Shown one piece after another: positions 1 through 8,639 of a stretch of 64,000 nt of DNA. Made by a program: the position numbers and the translations under genes. Under the pieces are notes generated by a model that had not been told where the DNA came from, ran no database searches, and was given only the letters and a program-made list of their open reading frames with translations. Within the stretch, counting starts at the first letter, position 1, and each line of letters starts with the position of its first letter. Location: positions 11,167,715 through 11,231,714 of the forward strand of contig JABAKD010000030.1 in NCBI GenBank assembly GCA_012845835.1. Reading direction: 5' to 3'. This DNA comes from Undaria pinnatifida. Taxonomy: Eukaryota; Sar; Phaeophyceae; Laminariales; Alariaceae.

Positions 1-131
1 TTGCGGGGTGGTATATATGATACCAGGTAAGCGAGAAGCGAGAAGGTCTATTTTTTTTCCCCGCGCGTTTTCGGCAGGCAGGATTCTATTCTTCTTCGTC
101 TTGTTCATCTTGTGCGTTGTTTTTTGTATTT

Positions 132-430
132 TGTTAAGGTATTAGTGGGGTATTAGTCCGTTTGACCACTTGCAAAAGGTTGACCGATAGCTTACCCAAA
201 CTAAGCCTTAATAACACGCTCCCCCCTGAAACGGCGGGATAGCAGGTCGGCCGTATATAACAGAGTTTTCAGAAAAATGGGAACGCGCTCCCCCCTGAAA
301 CGGCGGGATAGCAGGTCGGCCGTATATTATACGGGCGGACCTACCTGTCAATTATCCACCAAGCCGTTCCATTTTTTTCCCCTGGGTATACCGCGGGTAG
401 AGTATTTTTCAAGTTCGACATGGAGGAAGT
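132..430. mobile_element. tRNA-bearing mini-element, copy 1 (lacks the tRNA-like part)
   Basis: It starts with an 85-bp terminal repeat (132-216) opening TGTTAAGG and closing TAACA, the same unit seen at 2348, 2635, 2902, 5700, 5991 and 30661. After it comes the family body: a C-run, then GAAACGGCGGGATAGCAGG, then the GTATTTTTCAAGTTCGACATGG end. The first 45 or so bases of the body are duplicated (217-262 and 287-332). The tRNA-like segment and the second terminal repeat are missing, so this is a partial, rearranged copy. Confidence 0.6.
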
Positions 431-700
431 GTGAAATTAATAGGTGGGGACACAGAGTGCCCCCTGCAGGTCTGCCAATTGAGCAGGTCTTCGGAGAGTA
501 CTCACTTTCGTTCCTTCGTAGAGATGTAGCTTTATTCGTTTCCACCAGAGCCCGGGATAGCTTCTGAGATCGGAGGCGCGTGCCTCCGATCTAATTCCTA
601 ACTTCCCCGAATATAAACCGCCAACCTTATCATACGAAACCCATCCAAATGATCTCAAATTCGGATACCTACAGGCCTTTCGAGGCCGTATCTTAACACT

Positions 701-826
701 AGCCCACCCTGATGAGTCGCATATGCAGAAATATGGGAGATTCGGGGAAACTCCGGTTCTACGAACTAGACCATGAGTCGAAGATGCGGCTCCTCAAACC
801 CCACTCCCACACCTCTAACCGTCTGG
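701..826. repeat. Dispersed noncoding repeat A, copy 1
   Basis: It matches 27464-27590 in the same orientation. Shared blocks include AGCCCACCCTGATGAG at the left, GAAATATG, GGAAAC, ACGAA, ATGCGG and CCCACACCT at the right. The spacer after CTGATGAG differs in length between the copies. No coding capacity is shared. Confidence 0.55.
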
Positions 827-905
827 CTATGGAGCCAGGAACACGCGAAGAAAAGCAGTAGAAAGAAAAGCAGACCCTACAGCAAGGGAATAGTCACCCA
901 TCAAA

Positions 906-1005
906 AACCTGCCGCATGCCGCCGGTGTGGCGGGGGGGGGGCAGAAAAGGCTCTAGAACCTGCCGCACGCCGCCGGTGTGGCGGGGGGGGCAGGAAAGGC
1001 TCTGC
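906..1005. repeat. 51-bp tandem duplication with G-runs
   Basis: Two units with a period of about 51 bp. Each contains CCTGCCGC, CGCCGGTGTGGCGG and a run of 8-10 G, then AAAGGCTCT. The units differ at a few positions. Confidence 0.6.
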
Positions 1006-1561
1006 GGTAAACCAACCACATAAAAAGTACTATGGCGAGGCGAGCCCTCGTCGATATGGAGGGGAACACAGGCGCTAACACAAGGGAGAAGTCATGCGAA
1101 AAAAACCTCCCGCGGGCCATCGGCAAGGCGGGGGGTTAGACGGGGAAACGACGAATACCCGGGATGGAAGGTGTCAACACCTACAGCCCCGCTAGGGGAG
1201 GAAGTGTTCAGACGAAAAAAAAAAAAAAAAAGCAGAACAAATACAACACACAAAACATAAAAGAAGACACACAGACCCGTACACTGGTCGCCTCCCGGCT
1301 CTGGACTGAGGGGGGCGTCGGCAGGGCGAATTTGAACTATGACAAAAAGACGGCAACCCTGCGCCTCAGATAGCGGCGTTTTACCCGAACCCTGACCCGG
1401 CACTGAACAGGGGGTTCGGCAGGACAGAAAAAAAAATGGAAAGAACCGCCCCAAAACTCGACAAAGACCCTCAGGACACTACAAACGACCCAAAGACAAA
1501 GACGCAAAACTCATACCTCAAAAAAATGAAGAACTATCGAGAAGCGGTGGTGGCTTGGAAG

Positions 1562-2347
1562 TCAACTGGCCACGACCGCGCCTCGAGATTCGTCTACGTT
1601 ACGTTGGATTCCCCGAGGAAACGCACCGGCGATGTGAACTTGCAAGCACCAAGAGCCTCGTACGGCTCCCGTTGAAGTCGTGTAGCGCGCCCGGGGAAGA
1701 GGGAGTTTAATCGGTCCCGGGTCGTCCAGAAAGCGGACCAGGTATACCTTGTCCGCGGTAGTGCTCGCGCTGGTTTTTCCTAGCCACCATAAACCATCGT
1801 CTCCCTTGTACCAAAAGTGGGCTCCCTTAGGAAGTACTGTGTCGTGGTAGCGACGGAGCCAATCGGTGCGGGGAACACAGGCGTAGCCCAGCGCTAGGAA
1901 ACGTTCCCCGTTGTTGCGGGAGAGCTCACGCTGTGCCGCTCCGATCCGCATTCGGCAGTAAAGGCGGTTGGTTTGGCGGTGCTGGTCCGGGGTTCCGGTC
2001 CAATAACGCAAGATGTGCGAGTGGGAGAGGTGGAGGTCCATTTCCCGCTCCCAGGACGGTTCGGAGAGTCCCGCCCAATGCGTCTTGTATAGCACCGCGA
2101 TGATGCCACCTCGCCCCCGTACCGACTGATGACCAGTGATCTGCTCCACCTCCAGCCGTTGGAGGGGAGTCGAAACGTCGTCTTGAGTGACGTGGTACGG
2201 CGGGGACTTCTTGGAAAATTTGTTGAGCACATACTGTGTCAGCCCCGCCGGTAGGTGTTTGGGCATGTCCCCGCTGTCGTGGGGGTTGGCACAGGGTTTG
2301 CAGCGCTCGATGGCCACACGCCGACGAGCGTCCGAACCAGGCAGGTT
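1562..2347 (-). pseudogene. Repeat-family ORF, 5' truncated by a mini-element
   Basis: An open minus-strand frame runs from the edge of the mini-element at 2348 to a TGA at 1562-1564. It is about 260 codons long, and the first in-frame GTG/ATG-like start (near 2317) is probably not the true start. I do not recognise the domain. The C-terminal third has many Trp and Gly residues (WWLGK, RFLDDPGP, TTSTGAVRGSWCLQ). A diverged copy with matching blocks (CVPR-DW, LDDPGP-KLP, YTTSTxAVR) lies on the same strand at 31118-32100, so this is a multicopy, probably transposon-associated protein. A role as the tail of a retroelement polyprotein is possible but not shown. The frame is intact over its visible length, unlike the second copy. 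Confidence 0.5.
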
Positions 2348-2992
2348 TGTTAAGGAATTAGTGGGGTGTTAGTCCGTTTGACCACTTGCAAAAGGTTAAC
2401 CAATAGCTTACCCAAACTAAGCCTTATAACACTCTCCCCCCCTGAAACGGCGGGATAGCAGGTCGGCCGGATATACGGCGGACCTCTGTCAATATCCAAG
2501 CCGTTGCATTTCCTGGGGATACCGGGGAGAGTATTTTTCAAGTTCGCCATGGGGAAATCTGAAAAAGTTTATTATGGTGGATGTGGGGATCGAACCCACG
2601 ACCCAAAAAACCATGGTCTGTCGACGACGCCATTTGTTAAGGAATTAGGGGGTATTAGTCCGTTTGACCACTTGCAACTGGTTAACCAATAGCTTACCCA
2701 AACTAAGCCTTATAACATTCTCCCCCCCTGAAACGGCGGGATAGCAGGTCGGCCGGATATACGGGCGGACCTGTCAATTATCTAAGCCGTTTCATTCCCT
2801 GGGGATACCAGGAAGAGTATTTTTCAAAGTTTATAATGGTGGATGTGGGATTTGAACCCATGGCCTAAACAACCCATGGTCTGTCGACGACGCCTTTTAT
2901 TTGTCAAGGTATTGTTAACAGTGGGCTATTTAGTCCGTTTGACCACTTGCAAATTGTTAACCGATAGCTTACCCAAACTAAAAGCCTTGGAA
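2348..2992. mobile_element. Tandem array of tRNA-bearing mini-elements
   Basis: Three terminal repeats (2348-2431, 2635-2717, about 2902-2992) alternate with two bodies, giving units of about 287 and 267 bp. The first two repeats open with TGTTAAGG and end TAACA, an LTR-like TG...CA architecture. Each body ends with a segment that reads, on the minus strand, as the 3' half of a tRNA including CCA (2575-2631 and 2837-2893). The arrangement R-body-R-body-R suggests unequal recombination between terminal repeats, or a tandem integration. Confidence 0.7.
2575..2631 (-). pseudogene. tRNA-Ser(CGA)-like 3' half inside a mini-element
   Basis: On the minus strand it reads GGCGTC, an anticodon-arm-like segment with CGA in the loop, a long variable-arm-like stretch, then GTGGGTTCGATCCCCAC (T arm with B-box) and CATCCACCA. 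The D arm and 5' acceptor strand are absent. The CCA end suggests descent from a mature tRNA copied by reverse transcription (inference). The same segment occurs at 2837-2893 (minus) and 5789-5846 (plus). Confidence 0.5.
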
Positions 2993-3339
2993 CGATTTGC
3001 TGGTTTTGCTCAACATATTTACGAAACTTTTTTTTCGCGTAAATTTTGTGCAACTCAGGTATACAGTATCAAACATCTAGACTAGATGTCTGACGTACCA
3101 CACGCAGCTTGCGAAGTTGAGTTTCAACCATTTAATCGGTCGTACTCACAGCTGACATTTTTCAATTTTTAAAAACGTTTATTTACCAGGTAGACTATAG
3201 ACCATATATAAAATCATTCTGCTATTAATGACGTCAGCTGGGCGAGTTCGACGAATTTAGGGTCGATACTCTGCTCATATTTACGAGTTGCGTATGCTAC
3301 ATAATATTACACTCTGTTGTTGTGGTCGGTATACATTAT
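2993..3339. other. Gene-free, AT-rich interval
   Basis: No gene is supported. It holds two copies of a short motif built on CAGCTG and GGTCG(A)TACT (about 3090-3165 and 3237-3300). The motif recurs at 41775, 42115, 46560 and 55885. Confidence 0.4.
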
Positions 3340-4255
3340 ATAGTCATAAAAAAAAATCCCCCCCCCCCCCCCCTCTTGCTCTCCCTTACTCAAACGCCCC
3401 ACCAAGTATCGAAATCCGCCACATTAATAAACACTTCACGCACAGGATATCACCTCATTATCTTTCGAGAGCCATCCATGCCGCTGTGTTTCCCCCCCCC
3501 TCCCCCCGCCTCGAACGCCCCCTTCTTCCCCATCACCCGAACCTTCGCCTAGACCTAGCACCACACGTATAACAAACCCCTCACCTGAAGCCCTTCCCCC
3601 CCCCCCCCCCCCCCCCGCCCCCCCCCCGCCCCCACCCCCCACCCTCCCCCCCAACCCATCCCAACCCTACCCCCTCGAACACTCCACCCTCTCTTTACTC
3701 ACTGATTGTACGACTTACCCCAGGATATACATGATAAACTGATGTATTATTTCCAGAACTGTCACATTTATCCCCTCAAAATAATGTATAGTTTCCAGGC
3801 ACATATTGAGCTGCCCCCCCCGCCCCCCCCCCCCCCCCCCGCCCCAACCCCCCCCCCCCCCGCCCCCAATAATATACTGGTGCCAAAACCGTCAGATTTA
3901 TCCCCTCGAAAGGATTTATAGCTTACATGCACAAATTGCCCCTTTCCCCCCCCCCCCCCGCCCCCCTCCAAACCCGCTCGCTTTTGATCAAAACCAGGCC
4001 CCCTTTCCCTTCACAGCTGTCAGATTTTGTCCCCCTCAGAAACGGGTTTTATAGTTTCCGCGCACAGACTGACTAAAATCATCCTGTTGACCCTGATAGC
4101 TACACTGTAGTTGTAAGGGGAGTCGCCGACCTATATCCTTAATGAGGACACACAACTCGTAATGCGCGCGATCGGAGTATCACACACAGCTTGCAAAGAT
4201 GAGTTTCGACGAAATCTTCGATCTCACAGCTGGAGTGTATTTTAATTTTTATAAT
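3340..4255 (-). repeat. G-run modular repeat (F-family), single arm
   Basis: This is one arm of the family that forms palindromes at 21.3-25.5 and 48.9-52.3 kb. Long C-runs (3360, 3600, 3817-3860, 3950) separate recurring modules, such as ATATACATGATAAACTG and CATATTGAGCTG. The arm ends at 4183-4252 with the family end (GCTTGCAAAGATGAGTTTCG, then CAGCTGGAGTGTATTTTAA). It matches 50460-51240 in inverse orientation. Proline- or glycine-rich open frames here are readings of the C-runs. Confidence 0.7.
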
Positions 4256-4257
4256 AC

Positions 4258-4370
4258 AGTCAGTGGGCGAAGTTCGAACGAACGCGTCCGTCATCAACGA
4301 ACACACTCCAACTTGGAACATTCGACACCTCTTCCCCTTCTCCCAACGCCAAGTGCGCCACAGGCAGGTT
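4258..4370. repeat. Direct repeat pair, left copy (right copy 4851-4960)
   Basis: A block containing GTTCGAACGAACGCGTCCG and ACTTGGAACATTCGACACCTC occurs here and again at 4851-4960, in the same orientation and about 593 bp apart. The interval between holds a poly-A run (4482-4498) and repeat D. Confidence 0.65.
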
Positions 4371-4504
4371 AACTACTACTTCGTATTAAAATAGTCTACC
4401 TACTTCGACACACGACGCGCATGAAAATACGTGGAAGTGTGGTGAGCTAAAGCTTTATTTTTCCCCATCCGCCGGAGGATAAAAAAAAAAAAAAAAATCG
4501 TCAA

Positions 4505-4815
4505 TTCGGCGTCCAGGCTCACAAAACAAGAACTAAACGTCTCTTGTTTTTTCATTGTGTTGTAATGAAGTGCCCTCTGTCACGGTACGCCGAGTGGAGG
4601 ATGCGTGGTTGGTCGACGTTGGGAAAAGCGTGCCCCTCATGGGGTTCCAGGGTCTTTATTGGCTCTCCATAGATAGGCTCGCTGGATTGGCTCGAAGCTT
4701 ATTATACTCATCATTTCCCTACATAAAATACTAAAAGACAGACATAACAGAGCTAGACGGTAGGCAGGGCAGGGTGTAGTGCAGGGTATAGAGGGTAGTG
4801 CGATGAGGGCGGGCG
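4505..4815 (+). repeat. Dispersed repeat D, copy 1
   Basis: About 310 bp, matching 13378-13675 in the same orientation at high identity by eye. Shared blocks include TGCCCTCTGTCACGG, GCGTGGTTGGTCG, TTTATTGGCTCTCCAT and GCGGGCGTCCTGCTTG. Part of it (4558-4749) begins TGTT and ends AACA, but homology continues beyond those points, so I do not call an LTR. Confidence 0.65.
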
Positions 4816-4850
4816 TCCTGCTTGTGCCATCATATCAGTATACTTAAAGT

Positions 4851-4960
4851 CAGTGGGGGAAGTTCGAACGAACGCGTCCGTCATCAACGAACACGCTCCA
4901 ACTTGGAACATTCGACACCTCCTCCCCTCCTCCTCCCAAGCGCTAACTGCACCACAGATA
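4851..4960. repeat. Direct repeat pair, right copy
   Basis: Same sequence block as 4258-4370. Together the two copies bracket repeat D and a poly-A run. Confidence 0.6.
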
Positions 4961-5339
4961 GTCTATTCTTCGCAAACATATAATTGTTGTTGTTGTTGAT
5001 GATGTTGTTCTCACATTAACTCGCATAATCAAGTCCGTGGTCACAGGACAGGCTCCAGTCACTCTGGAGCTGAGGAATATCCCAGGGAAAAAGCACAAAC
5101 CAAAGGTGGTACACGCATACATATATATCACAGCTGACGCAATATATGCCTCCACCAGAAACATATAGAAGTGAAATCGGCAGTCAGCCTACGATGTGCC
5201 AGGTCCATACTGGTGCATATGTCTCACTACTCGCGCCTGGAAAAACCGACTATATACCGCTTGCTACCCAAGAAAGACTACCACGTATATATTGCACGTA
5301 GTATCTATCACTACGCATACGCACGACAGACGCAAGTCA

Positions 5340-5505
5340 ATAAAAAAAAAGAAACAAAAAATAGAAAAGAAGATCAAGGAAAGGGAAGAAAAGACAAGGA
5401 AGAGAAAAAACGAAAAAGGAAAGGAAAGAAGAGAAAAGACAAGAAAAGCAAGGAGAGACAAGACAAGAAGAGGAAGCAAGGAAAGGAAAGAGAGAAAAAA
5501 TGTCA
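5340..5505 (+). repeat. 165-bp polypurine tract
   Basis: Almost only A and G (AAAGGAAAG, AGACAAG and similar). It yields a Lys/Arg/Glu-rich open frame that I attribute to composition, not to a gene. Confidence 0.7.
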
Positions 5506-5521
5506 TACTAGCAGACCCTAG

Positions 5522-5716
5522 GAGCTGATTAAAGACGGCATTGGGCTCATAAAGGGTATCAAGTGCATCATCAATGGCACTGGGGAGAGAACGCAACATG
5601 CCGAAGAAGTCAGGGCGGTCTTACGCTATCTTGTGACGGCTATTGGAAAGCCCACAAATTTCAAGACGATGATGTGGCCAGACCCAGAATTCAGTCTTTT
5701 GTCTTATAAGGCTTAG
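5522..5716 (+). pseudogene. Unidentified 64-codon coding-like fragment
   Basis: Open from a TAG at 5519-5521 to a TAG at 5714-5716, with no start Met near the left edge. The translation has normal protein composition (ELIKDGIGLIKG..., EVRAVLRYLVTAIGKP, MMWPDPEFSLL), unlike the simple-sequence frames around it. The last codons run into the mini-element at 5700. It could be an exon or a fragment of a transposon protein. I do not recognise the family. Confidence 0.3.
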
Positions 5717-6074
5717 TTTGGGTAATCTATTGGTTAACCTTTTGCAAGTGGTCAAACGGACTAATACCCCACTAATTCCTTAACAAATGGCGTCTTCGAC
5801 AGACCATGGGTTTCTTGGGTCGTGGGTTCGATCCCCACCATCCACAATAACAAACTTTTCAGATTTTCCCCATGTCGAATTTGAAAAATACTCTCCCTGG
5901 TACCCCAGGGAATGAAACGGCTTGGATAAATGACAGGTCCGCCCGTATATCCGGCCGACCTGCCATCCCGCCGTTTTCAGGGGGGGGGGGTGTTACAAGG
6001 CTTAGTATGGGTAAGCTACTGGTTAACCTTTTGCAAGTGGTCAAACGGACTAAAACTCCACTAATTCCTTAACA
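5700..6074 (+). mobile_element. Complete tRNA-bearing terminal-repeat mini-element
   Basis: This 375-bp unit is the most complete copy, inverted relative to 2348-2992. Terminal repeats lie at 5700-5785 and 5991-6074, each starting TGT and ending CCTTAACA. Right after the left repeat comes the tRNA-Ser-like 3' half (5789-5846) with GTGGGTTCGATCCCCAC. Next are a body with CTCTCCCTGG and GGTCCGCCCGTATATCCGG, then a G-run, then the right repeat. There is no ORF. The size and layout recall TRIM-type nonautonomous LTR elements that carry a Pol III gene piece; this is an analogy, not an identification. I see no target-site duplication. Confidence 0.65.
5789..5846 (+). pseudogene. tRNA-Ser-like 3' half in the mini-element
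   Basis: Anticodon-arm-like segment (GGCGTCTTCGACAGACC), extended variable region, T arm GTGGGTTCGATCCCCAC and a CATCCACA end. No 5' acceptor strand or D arm is visible. Confidence 0.45.
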
Positions 6075-6224
6075 CTTGGGCATGACGCCCCCCCTTCCCC
6101 TCCCCCCCCGTTCCCCCCTCCCCTTCCCCCCCCCCGGCCGCTTAGAGATGCCGACGGTGGATGGCGCTGCCGCAGCCTTTGCGCGTCACTCTGCAGCTCC
6201 AGCTTTGCGTCTCTCCTTCTCATG
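6075..6224. other. C-rich interval
   Basis: Pyrimidine-rich sequence with C-runs at about 6089-6137. No gene seen. Confidence 0.3.
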
Positions 6225-6617
6225 TCAATTCCGCATGAACAACTCGGCTCCCTCTTTTACTCGTCGAAACCATCTGCCGGCCTTTTGAGCAGCCTTTCGC
6301 CACCCTTCGAATTTCATTCCGAAGACCGACATATTCTCCTTGAGATGAGCCATCCAGTCCTTCTCTTGCCCCCCTGAGTAGCCCTTACCCCCAACAAGCT
6401 CCCCAAACATCACCCTCTGTGGCAGACGCTCCTCCCTCATACGTGCTACGAATCCCGCAAAAAATATCCTTCGTTTGCGCACTATCGCCTTTATGCTCTC
6501 GGAAGCTGTCTTGGCAAGCGCGTCGGCGTACGATAGGGTGTGGTCGTCGCGCTTCCGTTTCCGCCATCCGAGGCATCGGAGGAGCATAATATAGAGTGGC
6601 GAACCCGTCGTAGCCTG
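6225..6617 (-). pseudogene. Non-LTR retrotransposon RT C-terminus, 3' part
   Basis: The minus-strand frame reads RRxRDDHTLSYADALAK-like sequence, then IVRKRRIFFAGFVARM, EERLPQRVMFGEL and WMAHLKENM. This is the typical tail after the RT/thumb of LINE-like elements in many eukaryotes. It ends at a stop at 6225. The upstream half (EIYDRPGVRLRLKVRLL..., LLYGCMTW) lies at 12310-12440 on the same strand. The two were separated by the copia insertion, shown by GCCTG on both edges. A frameshift near 6590 shows the LINE is also decayed. Confidence 0.75.
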
Positions 6618-6986
6618 TGTTCGATATAGCTTGTCTCAACGAACAGCCTAGCAATAAGTTACGGTTACATAAGTTGTGTCACGGGGGTAAGTTACAGGGA
6701 TCGTCTCGTGGTATCACCCACGAGCAGTCCCACGGGTATGTACGAGTAGGCACTATGCGAGGAGGTTTAGGTATTCGACTACGAGCGGTTGTTCCTGGGC
6801 TGTGGAGAGTTGACCCACATGACCCACTCCACCTTTCCGCCTGCGTTCGTCTACCCCTTTCCGGGCCGACATAATAAAGACATCTTAAACTATCTTTTAC
6901 ACACTGCGTGTTGTAGTGCCTCGCTCACAGCCTAGTGTGGCTGTTGGGAGCTTATCCATCCATCGCATATCAGCGCTAATTGAACA
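6618..6986 (+). repeat. 5' LTR of the copia element
   Basis: 369 bp, TG...CA, with inverted ends TGTTC/GAACA. It contains AATAAA (6873-6878), a plausible polyadenylation signal. It is preceded by the target-site duplication GCCTG (6613-6617). Confidence 0.95.
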
Positions 6987-7023
6987 CGTTAACGGACCTA
7001 TTGATCGAGCAAGCAGCCTGATT

Positions 7024-8189
7024 ATGCCGAGTGGACCCTCAGTGGACGGGTCGTCCGAGATGGACAACCTGACCAGTCTCTTGAGGCAGCTGGCGGCGGA
7101 CAGGAGAGAAGACCAAGATCTACGCGAGACCGACCGAGAACTGCGACGTCAAGACGATGAGCGACTGAAGACGCAGATTTTCGAGGAGATGGATCGCAGA
7201 ACTGCTGCGGTTAGTGAGGTTGCGTCTGGTGTTACTGGTGAGCGGGTCGGAACCGCTACCAGTGCAGGGGAAGTAAGGGGAGTCAGCTCCAGTCGGAATT
7301 TGCCAGGTCTTTGCGCGGCAATAGGCCTACCAAGGAGTGGTGCGAGTAGCAGCGTAGATAGTCATAGGGCTGAAGTTGGTTCTCGCGAATTTGGGAGTTT
7401 GAAGCAGTCGGTTCCTAAATTCATTGGAAAGTCGGAAGACTTTCCATTGTGGAAGGAGCACTTCGAGATGTATACTTCCATGCTTGGGTGCATGTCGGCG
7501 TTCCTCGTAGATCATGATATGATGATAGGCGACGTTACGAAGAATATTCAATACTTTCTCTCGTGCAGGGGTTCAATGAGGAACATATCAAGACAGCTAG
7601 AGTAGCTTGGACTTGCCTGACAGAGAGCGTTGTGAACCGTGATCTGCTTGGTAGATTGTTCGCAACAAAATCACCTAGTGCTGGCTGGAGAATGTTGTGT
7701 GATTGGTTCATGTCCAAGACCATGGCTGAACAGGTCAAGTGGTCGGTAGCGTTCGACTTCGCAAAAATAGAGAAGGAAGAAGAGCCCATGAAGTATTTTA
7801 GTCGGATAGACAAGATTGTTGGAGTGCTCACGTCGCTAGGTGTCGTTAAGTCGGTAGCAGACGTCAACCGCAAGATCATCATGACCCTCACATCAGATTA
7901 CGAAATTGAGGAACGCACTATCTTGTACCGTGAGGATGTCACTCGAGCGGAGATCGAGAGCATCATCCGACAGCGGTGCTTGCGCCCTCCCGCGACGAAG
8001 GATAAGGACGTGGGCCAGGCTCTATTTCCGAATGGAGCTGCTCGAGGTGGACGTGCAAGTAGAGGTAGGCATAGAAGTAACGGTAAGCAGACAGGTGGAA
8101 GTGACACAGCAAGTAAAACAGTCAGGGTAGCAGTAGCAGTAACCCCCAAGCCCCCACACATAACCCCCCCTCAGCGTTCGACAAAGTGA
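7024..8189 (+). pseudogene. copia Gag (capsid region), frameshifted
   Basis: The likely start is ATG 7024, just inside the 5' LTR. The first frame (7024 to about 7560) begins with a charged, helix-rich segment (RREDQDLRETDRELRRQDDER) and ends with FIGKSEDFPLWKEHFEMY, a typical start of the copia capsid domain. The frame then changes near 7560 and continues (EEHIKTARVAWTCLTESV, LFATKSPSAGWRMLCDWF) to a TGA at 8187-8189. The second half matches the UBN2/copia-type Gag pattern. The basic Gly/Arg tail precedes the zinc knuckle in the next frame. Confidence 0.8.
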
Positions 8190-8626
8190 AGGGAAAATGC
8201 ATTCGTTGCTTGGAACCGGGGCACACCTGGTCCCAGTGCAAGGCTCGCATCCCCCCTGCACCAGAGCAGACATTAGGCGGAGGTACGCAAGGCCAGAACA
8301 ACGGCGGTGAGACTGTGTGTTGTCTTGCGAAGTGCATGCTTGGTACCAACGATGACTCGTGTAATGAGGAACGTAGTGATTGCATCGGTGAGAAGTGGAT
8401 AGCGGACAGTGGTGCATTCTTTCACATGACCCATTCAGCTGACCTTTTGAGCGATGTGAGACTGTGCGATGACAAGGCTAGAATCGGTGACAACCATCTG
8501 ATCGACGTGGTAGGGTACGGAACGCTGACTGTTGTATTCCCAGGGGATCTGACTGTCAAGCTGTTGGATGTGGCCTACGTGCCGGAAATCGCATTCAACT
8601 TGTTTTCGCTGATGGCTGCACACTAG
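8186..8626 (+). pseudogene. copia nucleocapsid zinc knuckle and aspartic protease
   Basis: The frame opens with a CX2CX4HX4C knuckle (CIRCLEPGHTWSQC). After a linker comes the retropepsin core (WIADSGAFFHMT; the catalytic DSG is intact), then a beta-rich segment ending VAYVPEIAFNLFSL, as in copia proteases. The frame ends at TAG 8624-8626; coding continues in another frame at about 8640. In an intact element this is part of one Gag-Pol polyprotein. Confidence 0.85.
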
Positions 8627-8639
8627 CAGGGAGTACAGT

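Larger units (their letters stand above)
431..1561. other. Gene-free interval with short repeats
   Basis: I see no supported gene here. The interval holds a noncoding repeat (701-826) shared with 27464-27590, a 51-bp tandem duplication with G-runs (about 906-1005), and a poly-A run near 1216-1234. The short open frames are composition-driven. Confidence 0.5.

Noticed and set aside
701-826. A hammerhead ribozyme call
   Set aside because: CTGATGAG is present, but the stem II closing pairs and the CGAAA box do not fit in either copy.
3288-4054. Proline- and glycine-rich open frames on both strands
   Set aside because: They read through C-runs and G-runs of the modular repeat; the same frames recur at 22.3-23.0 and 50.7-51.2 kb with different lengths.
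4558-4749. Solo LTR in repeat D (TGTT...AACA)
   Set aside because: The second copy of repeat D stays homologous outside these bounds on both sides and no target-site duplication is present.
5171-5528. Lys/Arg/Glu-rich open frames
   Set aside because: They are produced by a polypurine tract and have no domain or start context.
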